A stretch of 64,000 nucleotides of DNA from Cladorhizidae sp. MBARI D1340-BT2 (taxonomy: Eukaryota > Porifera > Demospongiae > Poecilosclerida > Cladorhizidae): positions 33,059,908 to 33,123,907 of the forward strand of contig JAQNBH010000017.1 of NCBI GenBank assembly GCA_028752905.1, written 5' to 3'. Below the pieces are notes generated by a model that did not search any database, had not been told where the DNA came from, and saw only the letters and a program-made list of their open reading frames with translations. The position numbers were made by a program, and so were the translations under genes. Below, piece by piece: positions 55,714-64,000 of this stretch. Within the stretch, counting starts at the first letter, position 1. Each line of letters begins with the position of its first letter.

Positions 55714-56000
55714 ATAACCCACCTGTGGCCTAACTTTTTGGCTATTTTACACAATACACGATTCAAAAGCTTTCAATCATCTCACTATATCAATACTCAA
55801 CTCTCCCTCTCATGTAATACTTTCCAATCAGATTACTCCACCACATTGTTTACACTACAGTTACTCTGTCCAATCAGATCACTTCACCACATTGTTTACA
55901 CTACATTTACATGGTACACTAGATGTCCTTATAAGGCAATGTTCTCTTCTTGCTTGACTGTCAGGGAGACTCTGTACTTATAGGGGAGGTTTCCCTGACA
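55714..56000 (-). repeat. 5' LTR of the gypsy element, proximal part
   Basis: Resumes the LTR with ATAACCCACCTGTGGCCTAA and ends TTCCCTGACA. Compared with 47498-47792 it has an extra copy of CAATCAGATCACTTCACCAC plus ATTGTTTACACTAC, a local duplication of about 50 bp. Confidence 0.82.
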
Positions 56001-56219
56001 ACAATATTATGCACGGCTAATGTAAATATGAGGTGGTGTATTAGGAGACCACATTGTGCATGGCTAATGTAAATATGAGGTGGTGTATGAGGAGACCACA
56101 TTGTGCATGGCTGTGTGTAGCTTGGCATCACTGAATTTACTTGGCCCTAATGTTTACAAATTCGTCACATTCCATCAATGGGAAATTTGTGGCAACTAGT
56201 TCAACTAATATCCCAGCAG
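56001..56219. other. Short duplication next to the LTR
   Basis: CACATTGTGCATGGCTAATG and TAAATATGAGGTGGTGTAT occur in about 2.5 tandem copies at 56012-56115, period about 60 bp. No gene. Confidence 0.5.
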
Positions 56220-56700
56220 ATGTCATCTCCCCGAGTACTTATATCCAGCAGATGTGATTTACCTTAATACTTATATCCCACAGTTGTGATCTACCAGAGT
56301 ACTTATTATCCCAGCAGATGTCATCTCTCTGAGTACTTATATTCCAGCAGATGTGATTTACCCGTATTCTCAGATTTGATCTACCTGAGTACTTATATCC
56401 CAACAGATGTGATCTACCTGAGTACTTATATCCCAACAGATGTGATCTACCTGAGTACTTATATCCCAACAGATATGATCTACCTGAGTACTTATATCCC
56501 AACAGATGTGATCTACCTGAGTACTTATATCCCAACAGATATGATCTACCTGAGTACTTATATCCCAGCAGATATGATCTACCTGAGTACTTATCTCCCA
56601 GTAGATATGATCTACCTGAGTACTTATATTCCAGCTGATATGATCTACCCGAGTACTTATATTCCAGCAGATATGATCTACCTGAGTTTTAACTTGCACA
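56220..56700. repeat. 33-bp minisatellite, about 14 copies
   Basis: Unit GATGTGATCTACCTGAGTAC plus TTATATCCCAACA. The 33-bp period keeps frames open on both strands, giving false ORFs. The first copies are diverged. Confidence 0.92.
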
Positions 56701-56864
56701 TTCCCAGTAGACCTCATATTCATTACTTAAAAGAAATACTTTCAGTTTTCAGAAGAGCATGCCATTTTGAGGTGTGGATGGAGGAGGGAGGAGGGAGGAT
56801 GGAGGGGAAGGGAGAGGGGGAGATGCAGATAAACAACTGCCATTTATACCATCTCATTCTAGTT

Positions 56865-57270
56865 CTCCTTATATATAATTATATTTATGTAGTAAATATG
56901 TATATGTAGTAAATATATAATATATGTATATAATATATGTCCTATATGTAGTAAATATATGTATGTATAAGTAGATTTGTTTCATTTAGAATATGCATAT
57001 ATTATATGTAGTCAGTAGTAAATATATATATACGTAAATATACAAGTATGCATATATATGTAGTAAATATATATATACGTGTTTATGTTATAAACACGTA
57101 TACGTAGTAAGTATATGTAGTAAATATGTATACATAGTAGTATATGTAGTAAATATTTATACATAGTAGTATATGTAGTAAATATTTATACATAGTAGTG
57201 TATGTAGTAAATATGTACACATAAGTTTATGTAGTAAATATTTATACATAGTAGTATATGTAGTGAATAT
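56865..57270. repeat. A/T-rich GTAGTAAATATGTATACATA array
   Basis: Short TATGTAGTAAATAT units with TATA and ACGTA variants. The same text follows element Z at 58660-58700 and 60010-60130. Confidence 0.85.
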
Positions 57271-57647
57271 GGGGACATCCATATTATAAGTCAAGCAGGT
57301 TAGTGAATAAGTCTAAGGAAACATTACACTGGGTGGTTAGGATAATGAGGTCTCTGGGAGCATATATGGAATGGTATCACACAGGTTAGACACTGGACAC
57401 ACAGGCTCAACATCACACTGGGTGAATCAGATTAAGGTATTTTTATTATTGAGTATGACCTTTAATTCTTCGTATATGCATGATTACATGTGTTGAATTA
57501 AGAGCAATATATCTGTGGAATATGATAATTCTCAACCTCTTTTCTCACTGTGATATTGACCCATTCATCTCCATGTACACATTTCCATCTGTCTCACCCA
57601 GTCTGTTGCTGATCTGTGAATCACCTTCGATAATGTCACTAACTTAC

Positions 57648-57743
57648 CTTGTCCTCTGAAAATTCCTGAAATTCTTCTTCACTCTTCAATTTTGTAAGCG
57701 TCATCCAGTGTATTCTATCACATTTGGAAGAAACTTCAGGTCT
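57648..57743 (-). CDS. C2 gene cassette exon, copy 3 (96 bp)
   Basis: Phase 0 in and out: acceptor CTTACACAG, donor GTAAGT. Encodes RPEVSSKCDRIHWMTLTKLK then SEEEFQEFSEDK. 32 residues, nearly identical to the copies at 59056 and 60514. Open frame and splice sites are intact, so it may be used. Confidence 0.75.
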
Positions 57744-57822
57744 CTGTGTAAGAACAATAGCATATATATCAATAATATCACTATTTACTTTGACCTCTGT
57801 AAGCACCATCTGTGATGCTTAC

Positions 57823-57848
57823 CTTTTCTAGAAAAATAGCTACAGTCA
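57823..57848 (-). pseudogene. Truncated cassette exon next to element Z
   Basis: Only VTVAIFLEK with its donor GTAAGC remains of the exon that is intact at 60685-60744 (ending WTVAILLEK). Its 5' part and acceptor are replaced by element Z. Confidence 0.65.
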
Positions 57849-58670
57849 CTTGTTTAAAACTCTATTGTGCCAAAAAAATATCAGAAGCATACAAAAAATT
57901 CTGCCTGAGCATATGTGCAGCAGGTACCTCACACCTTGGAGAGTAAAAACAACTTCTTGGGTCAATAAACCTATGATAGAGAAGGATGAAAGTAGTGCAG
58001 TCTCCTTGGTTATGATAGAGAGTGCAGGTGGTACTACGAAGTTAGATAAGTGCTCTTCCAGATATAGAGTGTGGCTTAGAATCGTAACAATTAATGCACT
58101 TCAGACTAAGCATGTATTTGCTGGTGACACTGAATCGAGATACAGCTACTAAACAGACTTTGATTTCAGTGGAGGGGATACCTTTGCAGCAAGCATTATG
58201 GCCCAACTGCTGTTACAATCACTGAGGCAGTAGAGTGAGTTGTTCTTTACTACAAACATCTTCGCACATTTCTGGATGTTGCATGGTTTTGGTTCCTTGA
58301 GACACCCCCCGCCACCCCAGTAATGGTGATGGGTTGGGACACTCATTGAGCTGCCTCTGGATAAAAATATGCTTGTCAAAATTAATATGGGAAAGTGTGC
58401 TAGAATCCCGCGAGTCATATATATGTCAGATCTATATCTTCTTGTTTGTAAATACTTGCCTACCAATATGCTCTTACTTTCCTAACAATATGCTGTTACT
58501 TGCCTACCATTATGCTCTTGCCTGCCTACCAATATGCTCTTACTTGTCTACCAATATGCTCTTACTTGCCTACTAATATGCTGCCTCCCAATATGTTCTT
58601 GCTTGCCTATCAATTTGCTGTTACCTGCTTATATACCAATATGCTCTTACTTGCCTACCAACACATATAT
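57849..58670. mobile_element. Element Z, copy 2
   Basis: Same order as 43386-44570: GTTTAAAACTCTATTGTGCC, TTGGAGAGTAAAAACAAC, CTTGGGTCAATAAAC, then the CTTGCCTACCAATATGCTC minisatellite, here about 9 copies. Inserted into a C2-gene exon. Confidence 0.6.
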
Positions 58671-59055
58671 GTAGTAAATATGTACACATAAGTATATGTA
58701 GTCTATGGGGACATCCATATTAAAAGTAAAAAGGTAAGTGAATAAGTCTAAGGAAACATTACACTGGGTGGGTCAGGATAATGAGGTCTCTTGGAGCATA
58801 TATGGAATAGTATCATACGGGTTAGACACTGGACATACTGGCTCAACATCACACTGGGTGAGTCAGGTTAAGGATTTTTTATTCATAGTTTTGTATGTTT
58901 ATATGTGTTGAATGAAGAGCAATATATCTGTGGAATCCTCAACCTCTTTTCTCACTGTGGTATTGACCCAGTGCATCTAAATATATACATTTCCATCTGT
59001 CTCACCCAGTCTGTTGTTGATCTGTGAATCACCTTCAATAATGTCACTAATTTAC

Positions 59056-59151
59056 CTTGTCCTCTGAAAAGTCCTGAAATTCTTCTTCACTCTTCTCTTT
59101 TGTAGGCGTCATCCAGTTTATTCTATCACATCTGGAAGAAACTTCAGGTCT
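59056..59151 (-). CDS. C2 gene cassette exon, copy 2 (96 bp)
   Basis: Encodes RPEVSSRCDRINWMTPTKEK then SEEEFQDFSEDK between acceptor TTACACAG and donor GTAAAT. Phase 0 in and out. Intact frame. Confidence 0.75.
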
Positions 59152-59229
59152 CTGTGTAAGAACAGTAGCATATACATCACTATGACTTTGACCTCTGTAA
59201 GCACCAGCAAATTAATCTGTGATACTTAC

Positions 59230-59255
59230 CTTTTCTAGAAAAATAACTACAGTCA
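59230..59255 (-). pseudogene. Truncated cassette exon next to element Z (second unit)
   Basis: VTVVIFLEK plus donor GTAAGT remains; the rest is replaced by Z, as at 57823-57848. The shared breakpoint shows that Z inserted before the unit duplicated. Confidence 0.6.
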
Positions 59256-60020
59256 CTTGTATTGTGCAAAAATTAAATCAGAAGCATACAAAAATTCTGC
59301 AGCAGATACCTCACACATTGGAGAGTAAAAACAACTTCTTGGGTCAATAAATCTATTATAGAGAAGTAGTGCAGTCCCCTTGGTTAGAATAGAGAGCATA
59401 GGGATTACCATGAAGTTTTGATATTAGATAAGTGCTCTTCCAGACATAGAGTGTGGCTGAGAATCGTAACAATTGATGCACTTCAGACAAGCATGTACTT
59501 GCTGGTTACACTGTGTCGAGATACTGCTACTACAATGACTTTCATTTCAGTGGAGGGGATACCTTTGCAGCAAGCACTATGGCACAACTGCTGTTACCAT
59601 CACTGTGGCAGTAGAGTGAGTTGTTCTTTACTAATTTGGAACAACTTCTTCGCACATTTCTGGATGTTGACTTTGGTTACTTGAGAGCCCCCCCCCCCCC
59701 CCCCCCCCCCAGTAGTGGTGATGGGTTGGGACACTCATTCAGCCTCTGGATAATAAATATGCTTGTCTAATATGGGAAAGTGTGCTAGAATCCCGAGAGT
59801 CATCTATATGTCAGATCTATATCTTCTTGTTTGTATAATACTTGCCTACCTACCAATAAGCTATCACTTGCCTACCAATATGCTTTTACTTGCCCGCCAA
59901 TATGCTGTTACTTGCCTACCATTATGCTCTTACTTGCCTACCAATATACTCTTACTTGCCTACCATTATGCTGTTACTTTCCTACCAATATACTCTTACT
60001 TGTTTACCAACATATATATT
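59256..60020. mobile_element. Element Z, copy 3
   Basis: Same order as the other copies but with a shortened start, a C-run of about 22 (59689-59710) and about 8 copies of the minisatellite unit. Confidence 0.6.
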
Positions 60021-60513
60021 AGTAAATATATATGTAATAAATATGTACACATAGTAGTAGTATATGTAGTAAATATGTATACATAGAAGTGTATGTAGTG
60101 AATATGTACACATAAGTATATGTAGTAAATATTTTCTATGGGGACATCCATATTATAAGTAAAACAGGTTAGTGAATAAGTCTAAGGAAACATTACACTG
60201 GGTGGGTCAGGATAATGAGGTCTCTGGGAACATATATGGAATGGTATCATACAGGTTAGACACACACTGGCTCAACATCACACTGGGTGAGTCAGGTTAA
60301 GGTATTTTTTATTATTTTATTATTGAGTACGACCTATAATTCTTCGTATATGCATGATTACATGTGTAGCAATATATCTGGGGAATATGATAATTCTCAA
60401 CCTCTTTTCTCACTGTGATATTGACCCAGTGCATCTCCATGTACACATTTCCATCTGTCTCACCCAGTCTGTTGTTGATCTGTGAATCACCTTCGATAAT
60501 GTCACTAACTTAC

Positions 60514-60609
60514 CTTGTCCTCTGAAAATTCCTGAAATTCTTCTTCACTCTTCTCTTTTGTAAGCATCATCCAGTTTATTCTATCACATTTGGAAGAAAC
60601 TTCAGGTCT
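60514..60609 (-). CDS. C2 gene cassette exon, copy 1 (96 bp)
   Basis: Encodes RPEVSSKCDRINWMMLTKEK then SEEEFQEFSEDK. Acceptor CTTACACAG, donor GTAAGT, phase 0 in and out. The acidic end (EDK just before the donor) is shared with the exons at 60796, 61108 and 63151. Confidence 0.8.
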
Positions 60610-60684
60610 CTGTGTAAGAACAGTGGCATATATATCAATAATGTCACTATTTACTTTGACATAAGCACTATCTGTGATGCTTAC

Positions 60685-60744
60685 CTTTTCTAGCAAAATA
60701 GCAACAGTCCATTCTTGCTCTTGACTACGAGAATCCTCTGTGGG
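60685..60744 (-). CDS. C2 gene short exon (60 bp)
   Basis: Encodes PTEDSRSQEQEWTVAILLEK between acceptor TTTCTGCAG and donor GTAAGC; phase 0 in and out. The (S/P)TEDS start is shared with the exons at 60796 and 60948, suggesting a common origin. Confidence 0.75.
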
Positions 60745-60795
60745 CTGCAGAAAGTGCAACTGTGTATGTCAATGAGCACCAATGTCTCTATTTAC

Positions 60796-60888
60796 CTTGT
60801 CCTCTGCAAGTCCCTTCAACTTTTCACCAGGGTCCATTTCTAAAAAAGACATGGGCTTCATTTCATCTTTGAGAGAATCCTCAGTGCT
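60796..60888 (-). CDS. C2 gene short exon (93 bp)
   Basis: Encodes STEDSLKDEMKPMSFLEMDP then GEKLKGLAEDK; acceptor CTCTGCAG, donor GTAAAT; phase 0 in and out. Acidic, likely unstructured. Related to 60948-61052. Confidence 0.78.
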
Positions 60889-60947
60889 CTGCAGAGAAGT
60901 GAAACTTTGTATAGCAATATTATATATAATCAATTTCACTATTTTAC

Positions 60948-61052
60948 CTTCTCCTCCACACAATGGTGCATCTTTTCATCTGTGTCCCTTTTCATTTCTT
61001 CTGAAAAAGTCAGAGGCTGTATTCCAACAAGGTTGGATGAATCCTCTGTGCT
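60948..61052 (-). CDS. C2 gene short exon (105 bp)
   Basis: Encodes STEDSSNLVGIQPLTFSEEM then KRDTDEKMHHCVEEK. Clearly homologous to the exon at 63151-63246 (DSSNLVEI...SEEMERDTDEK), although the C2 exons lie between them. Acceptor TTTGCCACAG, donor GTAAAA; phase 0 in and out. Confidence 0.8.
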
Positions 61053-61107
61053 CTGTGGCAAAGAGGAATTAAATATGGTAAAACTACAATAATGTTACTT
61101 TTTATAC

Positions 61108-61695
61108 CTTGTCCTCTTCAAGTTGCTTCAAATCAACATCTGTTTCTCTTTCCTCCTCTTCTCCGCTGAGACTAGATTTCCTTGACTTAGATTCTGGTTC
61201 AAGAAACTCAAAAGAGGATGGATTTATTGGGTCTGGAGCAAAATGTGTCTCTGTCTCAGGAGTGCTTTCATCCTTTTTAAATGAAAAAGAAGTGGACGGT
61301 ATCCTACAGACGGGACATAAATTCCCCTCAGTATCTCCCTCAACTTTACACAATAAAGTCTCTTCTTCACTGTCACTAGCATTAACATTCAATTCTTCAC
61401 TCCACGCTGGACCACGAACATCAGCACTTCCCCTTCGGTATTCTGTACGTAATCGATATATTGTGGACTGCTTTCTTGTCAGAGATGGCTCAAGTATCAT
61501 GATCTGGTTGGAGTAGTCTTGGAGGATGTATTTTACAGGATTACTTTCATATTGTGGATCAAAAGAGAATGTGTGCATCCCTTGGTCAAAAGGGATGCAT
61601 ATTTCTCCAAGGAATTTGTTTTGTCTTGCTCTAGCATAACTCCACACTGTTAGCCACACAGTAGAATTCAGCAGATCTTCCATCGATATTGGAAA
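61108..61695 (-). CDS. C2 gene exon: second half of a C2 domain plus acidic tail
   Basis: Encodes 196 residues beginning FPISMEDLLNSTVWLTVWSY, then RQNKFLGEICIPFDQG, completing the C2 fold. The tail is acidic (DSEEETLL, GEEEERETDVDLKQLEEDK) with a CPVC pair. The calcium-binding aspartates of Syt1 (VYDFDRFSKHD) are S, A and K here. Acceptor ATTTGTAG, donor GTATAA; phase 0. It has a splice donor where its paralogue at 45369 has a stop. Confidence 0.86.
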
Positions 61696-62010
61696 CTACA
61701 AATGTATATTAAAATTTAAAATTAATCTTAAAATGCACTTGTGAAATCTTCTTGCCACTGATTCTATTTTCTGCTCATGTTCATAGCCAACTGTCACAGT
61801 CAGTCTCAAGCGAGTATTGTGGGAGCTTTTGGACAGTCAGATAAGTGAGTCTTGTGGTGGTAACGGTCAGGTAAGTGAGTATTATGTAGCTTTTGGACCG
61901 TCAGGTATGTGTGTATTGTGGCAGCTATTGTCCATGCCTGCTTTACCTGGGGAAATTGGTGATATACAAAGTGAGATTCAGTGACCATGGGGAGAAATAT
62001 GTGCACATAC
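61696..62010. other. Intron between the C2 halves
   Basis: About 315 bp, homologous to 45957-46160 in part (GCCACTGATTCTAT, TGCTCATGTTCAT). It also contains about four loose copies of GGACAGTCAGATAAGTGAGT at 61820-61920, absent as an array from the paralogue. Confidence 0.6.
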
Positions 62011-62301
62011 TTTGAAAGTTTTGTTGAAGACAGGATTCCGAGTTTTCTTTATGATTTTTGTTTTCTTCTTGGAATCCTTGTCAGGAAGGAGGTACACCTT
62101 CACATAAGGATCTGATTCCACACCTTTCTGATTTACTCCTGCAATATCACTTGCTTTGATGATCCTCATTACAAGAGCTTTCCCATTATAGTCGACTCCA
62201 ACCTCAATTTCCCCTGATATGCTGTAGCCATCACCTTTTCCTATTCTTTTCAATGTAAGCTCTGGAGGTTTTCGTGAAGGCAAAGACTTAGATATGCATT
62301 C
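62011..62301 (-). CDS. C2 gene exon: first half of a synaptotagmin-like C2 domain
   Basis: 97 residues: ECISKSLPSRKPPELTLKRI, then GKGDGYSISGEIEVGVDYNG, VESDPYVKVYLLPDKDSKKK and KKTRNPVFNKTFK. SDPYVK, YLLPDK and KTRNPVFN mark a Syt/Slp C2A fold. One calcium ligand equivalent (SDPY Asp) is kept but the loop-1 Asp is Asn (IAGVNQ). Phase 0 in and out, the same 291-nt length as 46161-46451. Confidence 0.9.
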
Positions 62302-62335
62302 CTGTAAAATAAGGTAGGGGAAAACACAAAGATTA

Positions 62336-62690
62336 TATTTGTAACAAACAAAACAAAGCAACAGCTTCCACGGCTACTGCAACAAATTTACTGGCTACTG
62401 CAACAACTTCTCTGACTACTACAACAACTTCCCTGGCTACTGCAATAACTTCCCCAGCTACTGCAACAACTTCCCCAGCTACTGCAACAACTTCTACAGC
62501 TACTGCAACAACTTCCACAGCTACTGCAACAACTTCCCCGGCTATTGCATCAACTTCCCCGGCTATTGCATCAACTTCTCCAGATACTGCAATGACTTCG
62601 CCGGCTACTGCAATGACTTCCATGGCTACTGCAACAACTTCCCTGGCTACTGCAACAACTTTCCCCGCTACTAACCCATACTTAGTAGTA
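62336..62690. repeat. 18-bp minisatellite in the C2-gene intron
   Basis: About 18 copies of GCTACTGCAACAACTTCC with C/T variants. The 18-bp period gives a false 96-residue minus frame with an AVAGEV repeat. The paralogous intron at 46545-46575 has only one or two units, so the array grew after the duplication. Confidence 0.9.
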
Positions 62691-63150
62691 TGTTGTCTAG
62701 TACATGTGCTTATCTAGCGAGTTAAAATGTGATTATTTGTCTTGCAAGATGAGAGACTTGCTGGTTGAGTTATAGAACATCTGAGATGGGAGTGGAGAAG
62801 TGGGACAAGTCATAACTTATGCACTTTGTTAGAAAATTGCACACACTTGTTACTAGTGAAATGGCAATGAGTCTCAACTCACATGCCTGCATGAGGAATG
62901 GTATTCTTTTTACTACCTCGTGAGTTCTTATCTTTTTTTCCTTTGAATATATATGTAGTAGCACTGAACCTGGAATACACTCGTTCACAGAGCTAGTTCT
63001 TAGCCATGCTTTGACTAGATGCCCTAGCCTTCAATCAGGAATAATGAGATGCTAAAGCTCACATAATCCTGCTAGCTAGATATCCACCACATGCCAGTAC
63101 ACATGCCTAGCTCATGTATATGGAAAAATATATCAATATCATTATTTTAC
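62691..63150. other. Intron, homologous to 46605-46860
   Basis: Shared blocks with the 46-kb copy (GATGGGAGTGGAGAAGTG, CTGCATGAGGA). A diverged piece of the GACTAGATGCCCTAGCCTTC hairpin repeat lies at 63005-63045. No exon besides 63151. Confidence 0.5.
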
Positions 63151-63246
63151 CTTATCTTCTGCAAGAATTTTCAACTTTTCATCTGTATCCCTTTCCATTT
63201 CTTCTGAAGTAGAAAGATGCTTTATTTCAACTAGGTTGGAAGAATC
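63151..63246 (-). CDS. C2 gene short exon upstream of the C2 domain (96 bp)
   Basis: Encodes DSSNLVEIKHLSTSEEMERD then TDEKLKILAEDK between acceptor TTTGCTACAG and donor GTAAAA; phase 0 in and out. It is the leftmost (5') exon found in the window; the gene continues beyond 64000 or starts between. Homologous to 60948-61052 on the far side of the C2 exons. Confidence 0.78.
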
Positions 63247-63436
63247 CTGTAGCAAACAATAGTTAAAATATATAATGTTACTATTATATATATAGGGAAA
63301 GAAGCCACACAATTGGTATTACTTACATAAAATGACTTTAACTAATTACTACAACAAAATTAGCCTTTCATTTTCAGTGAAAACAAGAACAATGTGCATT
63401 AAATTGTGTGAGCTTAAAAATGGGCTGTCAGGCCTC

Positions 63437-63473
63437 AATCTTTGCAGGGCTGCAGAGCAGCCCTGCAAAGATT
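63437..63473. repeat. Perfect 17-bp inverted repeat hairpin
   Basis: AATCTTTGCAGGGCTGC, loop AGA, GCAGCCCTGCAAAGATT. All 17 pairs match. It stands alone in otherwise unique sequence. Confidence 0.9.
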
Positions 63474-64000
63474 AAACTATAAATAGAAATTATGAATAGA
63501 GCTAGAACTAATGACCACAGATTATCAACACATATGACAATCAGACTCATGACCTCAGACTACCAACACATAGGAAAATCATGATATCATCTCACACTCT
63601 TAGTTAAGTCCTGTAGGGACATACAGTAATTCTACTACTCTCAGACTGTTATCGACACCATAAGCTGTGAAAGCCTGGCCGCAAGAGTATTTAACCGCCT
63701 CTGCAGTCCAGGCTTGGGCAGTCTCATCCTATATGCATATTCTGCTACTTGACTGTTGTTTTAATATAAGCTACTTAAGATCTAAAACTCTTTTGTCAAG
63801 CTTGGGGTTTAGCTAGAAGGAGTTGGGAGAGACTCTGGTTGCAGCAAATTACTAAGGTTTGCATCTCTTAGGTATCTTGTGGTTGGAGACTCTAACATCT
63901 GGTGGCAAGTGTGTATCTTACCTTGTAATCGAAGTGGACTAGTTAGTAACACAGCTATTGTGTTGCTTTACCTTATTTTTGCCAGAAACTTATAAAACAC
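63474..64000. other. Unique sequence, no gene seen
   Basis: A loose repeat of ACCTCAGACTACCAACACAT-like text occurs near 63512-63570. No exon with splice sites and matching phase was found up to the window end. Confidence 0.35.

Larger units (their letters stand above)
47498..56000 (-). mobile_element. Ty3/gypsy LTR retrotransposon, Gmr1-type pol order, inactive
   Basis: Bounded by LTRs of the form TGTTACACC...CCCTGACA (plus strand). Order on the minus strand: 5' LTR, gag, protease, integrase, reverse transcriptase, RNase H, polypurine tract, 3' LTR. In most Ty3/gypsy elements integrase follows RNase H; integrase before RT is the order known for Gmr1-like elements. Every gene is broken by stops or frameshifts. 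Flanking bases (ACCTC at 47493, ACAAT at 56001) do not form a target duplication. A hAT element (52386-55705) lies inside the 5' LTR. Confidence 0.85.
57271..60750 (-). repeat. Tandem duplication of about 1.43 kb carrying a C2-gene exon
   Basis: The anchor GGGGACATCCATATTA occurs at 57271, 58707 and 60140 (steps of 1436 and 1433 bp). Each unit repeats ACATTACACTGGGTGG, CTCAACATCACACTGG, TCACTGTG(A/G)TATTGACC and a 96-bp exon. The first two units also contain element Z and an A/T-rich stretch; the last (60140 on) lacks Z and has the intact neighbouring exon at 60685-60744. Confidence 0.88.

Noticed and set aside
56239..56909. ORFs with a repeating DHICWDIST or YLSTYIPTD motif
   Set aside because: Both come from the 33-bp minisatellite; copies vary without codon-level constraint.
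62333..62623. Minus-strand ORF with an AVAGEV repeat beside a C2 exon
   Set aside because: An 18-bp minisatellite in the intron; the paralogous intron has only one or two units and no exon there.
63640..63760. Possible tRNA-like segment
   Set aside because: No consistent cloverleaf with conserved A and B boxes could be drawn.

Overview
This window is nuclear DNA from a eukaryote, most likely an early-branching animal such as a sponge or, less likely, a cnidarian. The evidence is spliced genes with GT-AG introns, an extracellular immunoglobulin plus fibronectin-III receptor, synaptotagmin-like C2 domains, animal-type retroelements and hAT transposons, and a degraded TTAGGG-like array. No prokaryotic operon, rRNA, tRNA or CRISPR array was seen. 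The species assignment is inference only.

Layout. (1) 1-16243, plus strand: parts of one or more genes I do not recognise. Two exons with matching splice phase lie at 221-295 and 2247-2376, weaker candidates at 9269-9444 and 9634-9712, and a possible 3' end at 15845-15912 plus 15963-16243. They sit in DNA packed with minisatellites, the largest being about 80 copies of a 29-bp unit (3834-6164) with a 609-bp higher-order period. (2) 16261-17955: a foldback element and a broken, 5'-truncated LINE. (3) 18761-39945, plus strand: the best-supported gene. Its 13 exons join in frame into 995 codons: signal peptide, three Ig domains, three FN3 domains, a cysteine-rich juxtamembrane stretch, one transmembrane helix and a tail of about 320 residues with NPxY, ITIM-like and YxN motifs. 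Its introns hold foldback elements, telomere-like DNA and a roughly 30-copy 32-bp array. (4) 40613-45229: transposon relics and a dispersed element here called Z. (5) 45369-63246, minus strand: one long gene or a tandem gene pair encoding synaptotagmin-like C2 domains (exon pairs at 62011-62301/61108-61695 and 46161-46451/45369-45956) with short acidic exons whose lengths are all multiples of three. One 96-bp exon has been tripled by tandem duplication of about 1.43 kb. (6) 47498-56000, minus strand: a dead Ty3/gypsy element whose integrase precedes reverse transcriptase (Gmr1-type order). A hAT transposon with an 8-bp target duplication sits inside one LTR, and a MITE-like element sits inside the hAT.

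Taken together, a plausible adhesion or recognition receptor gene lies head-in-intron-rich DNA next to a C2-domain gene that is growing by symmetric-exon duplication. No functional link between the two is shown. The most unusual signals are the exon-cassette growth in the C2 locus, the inverted pol order and nested insertion of the retroelement, the intronic foldback family, and the density of tandem repeats and long G or C runs.
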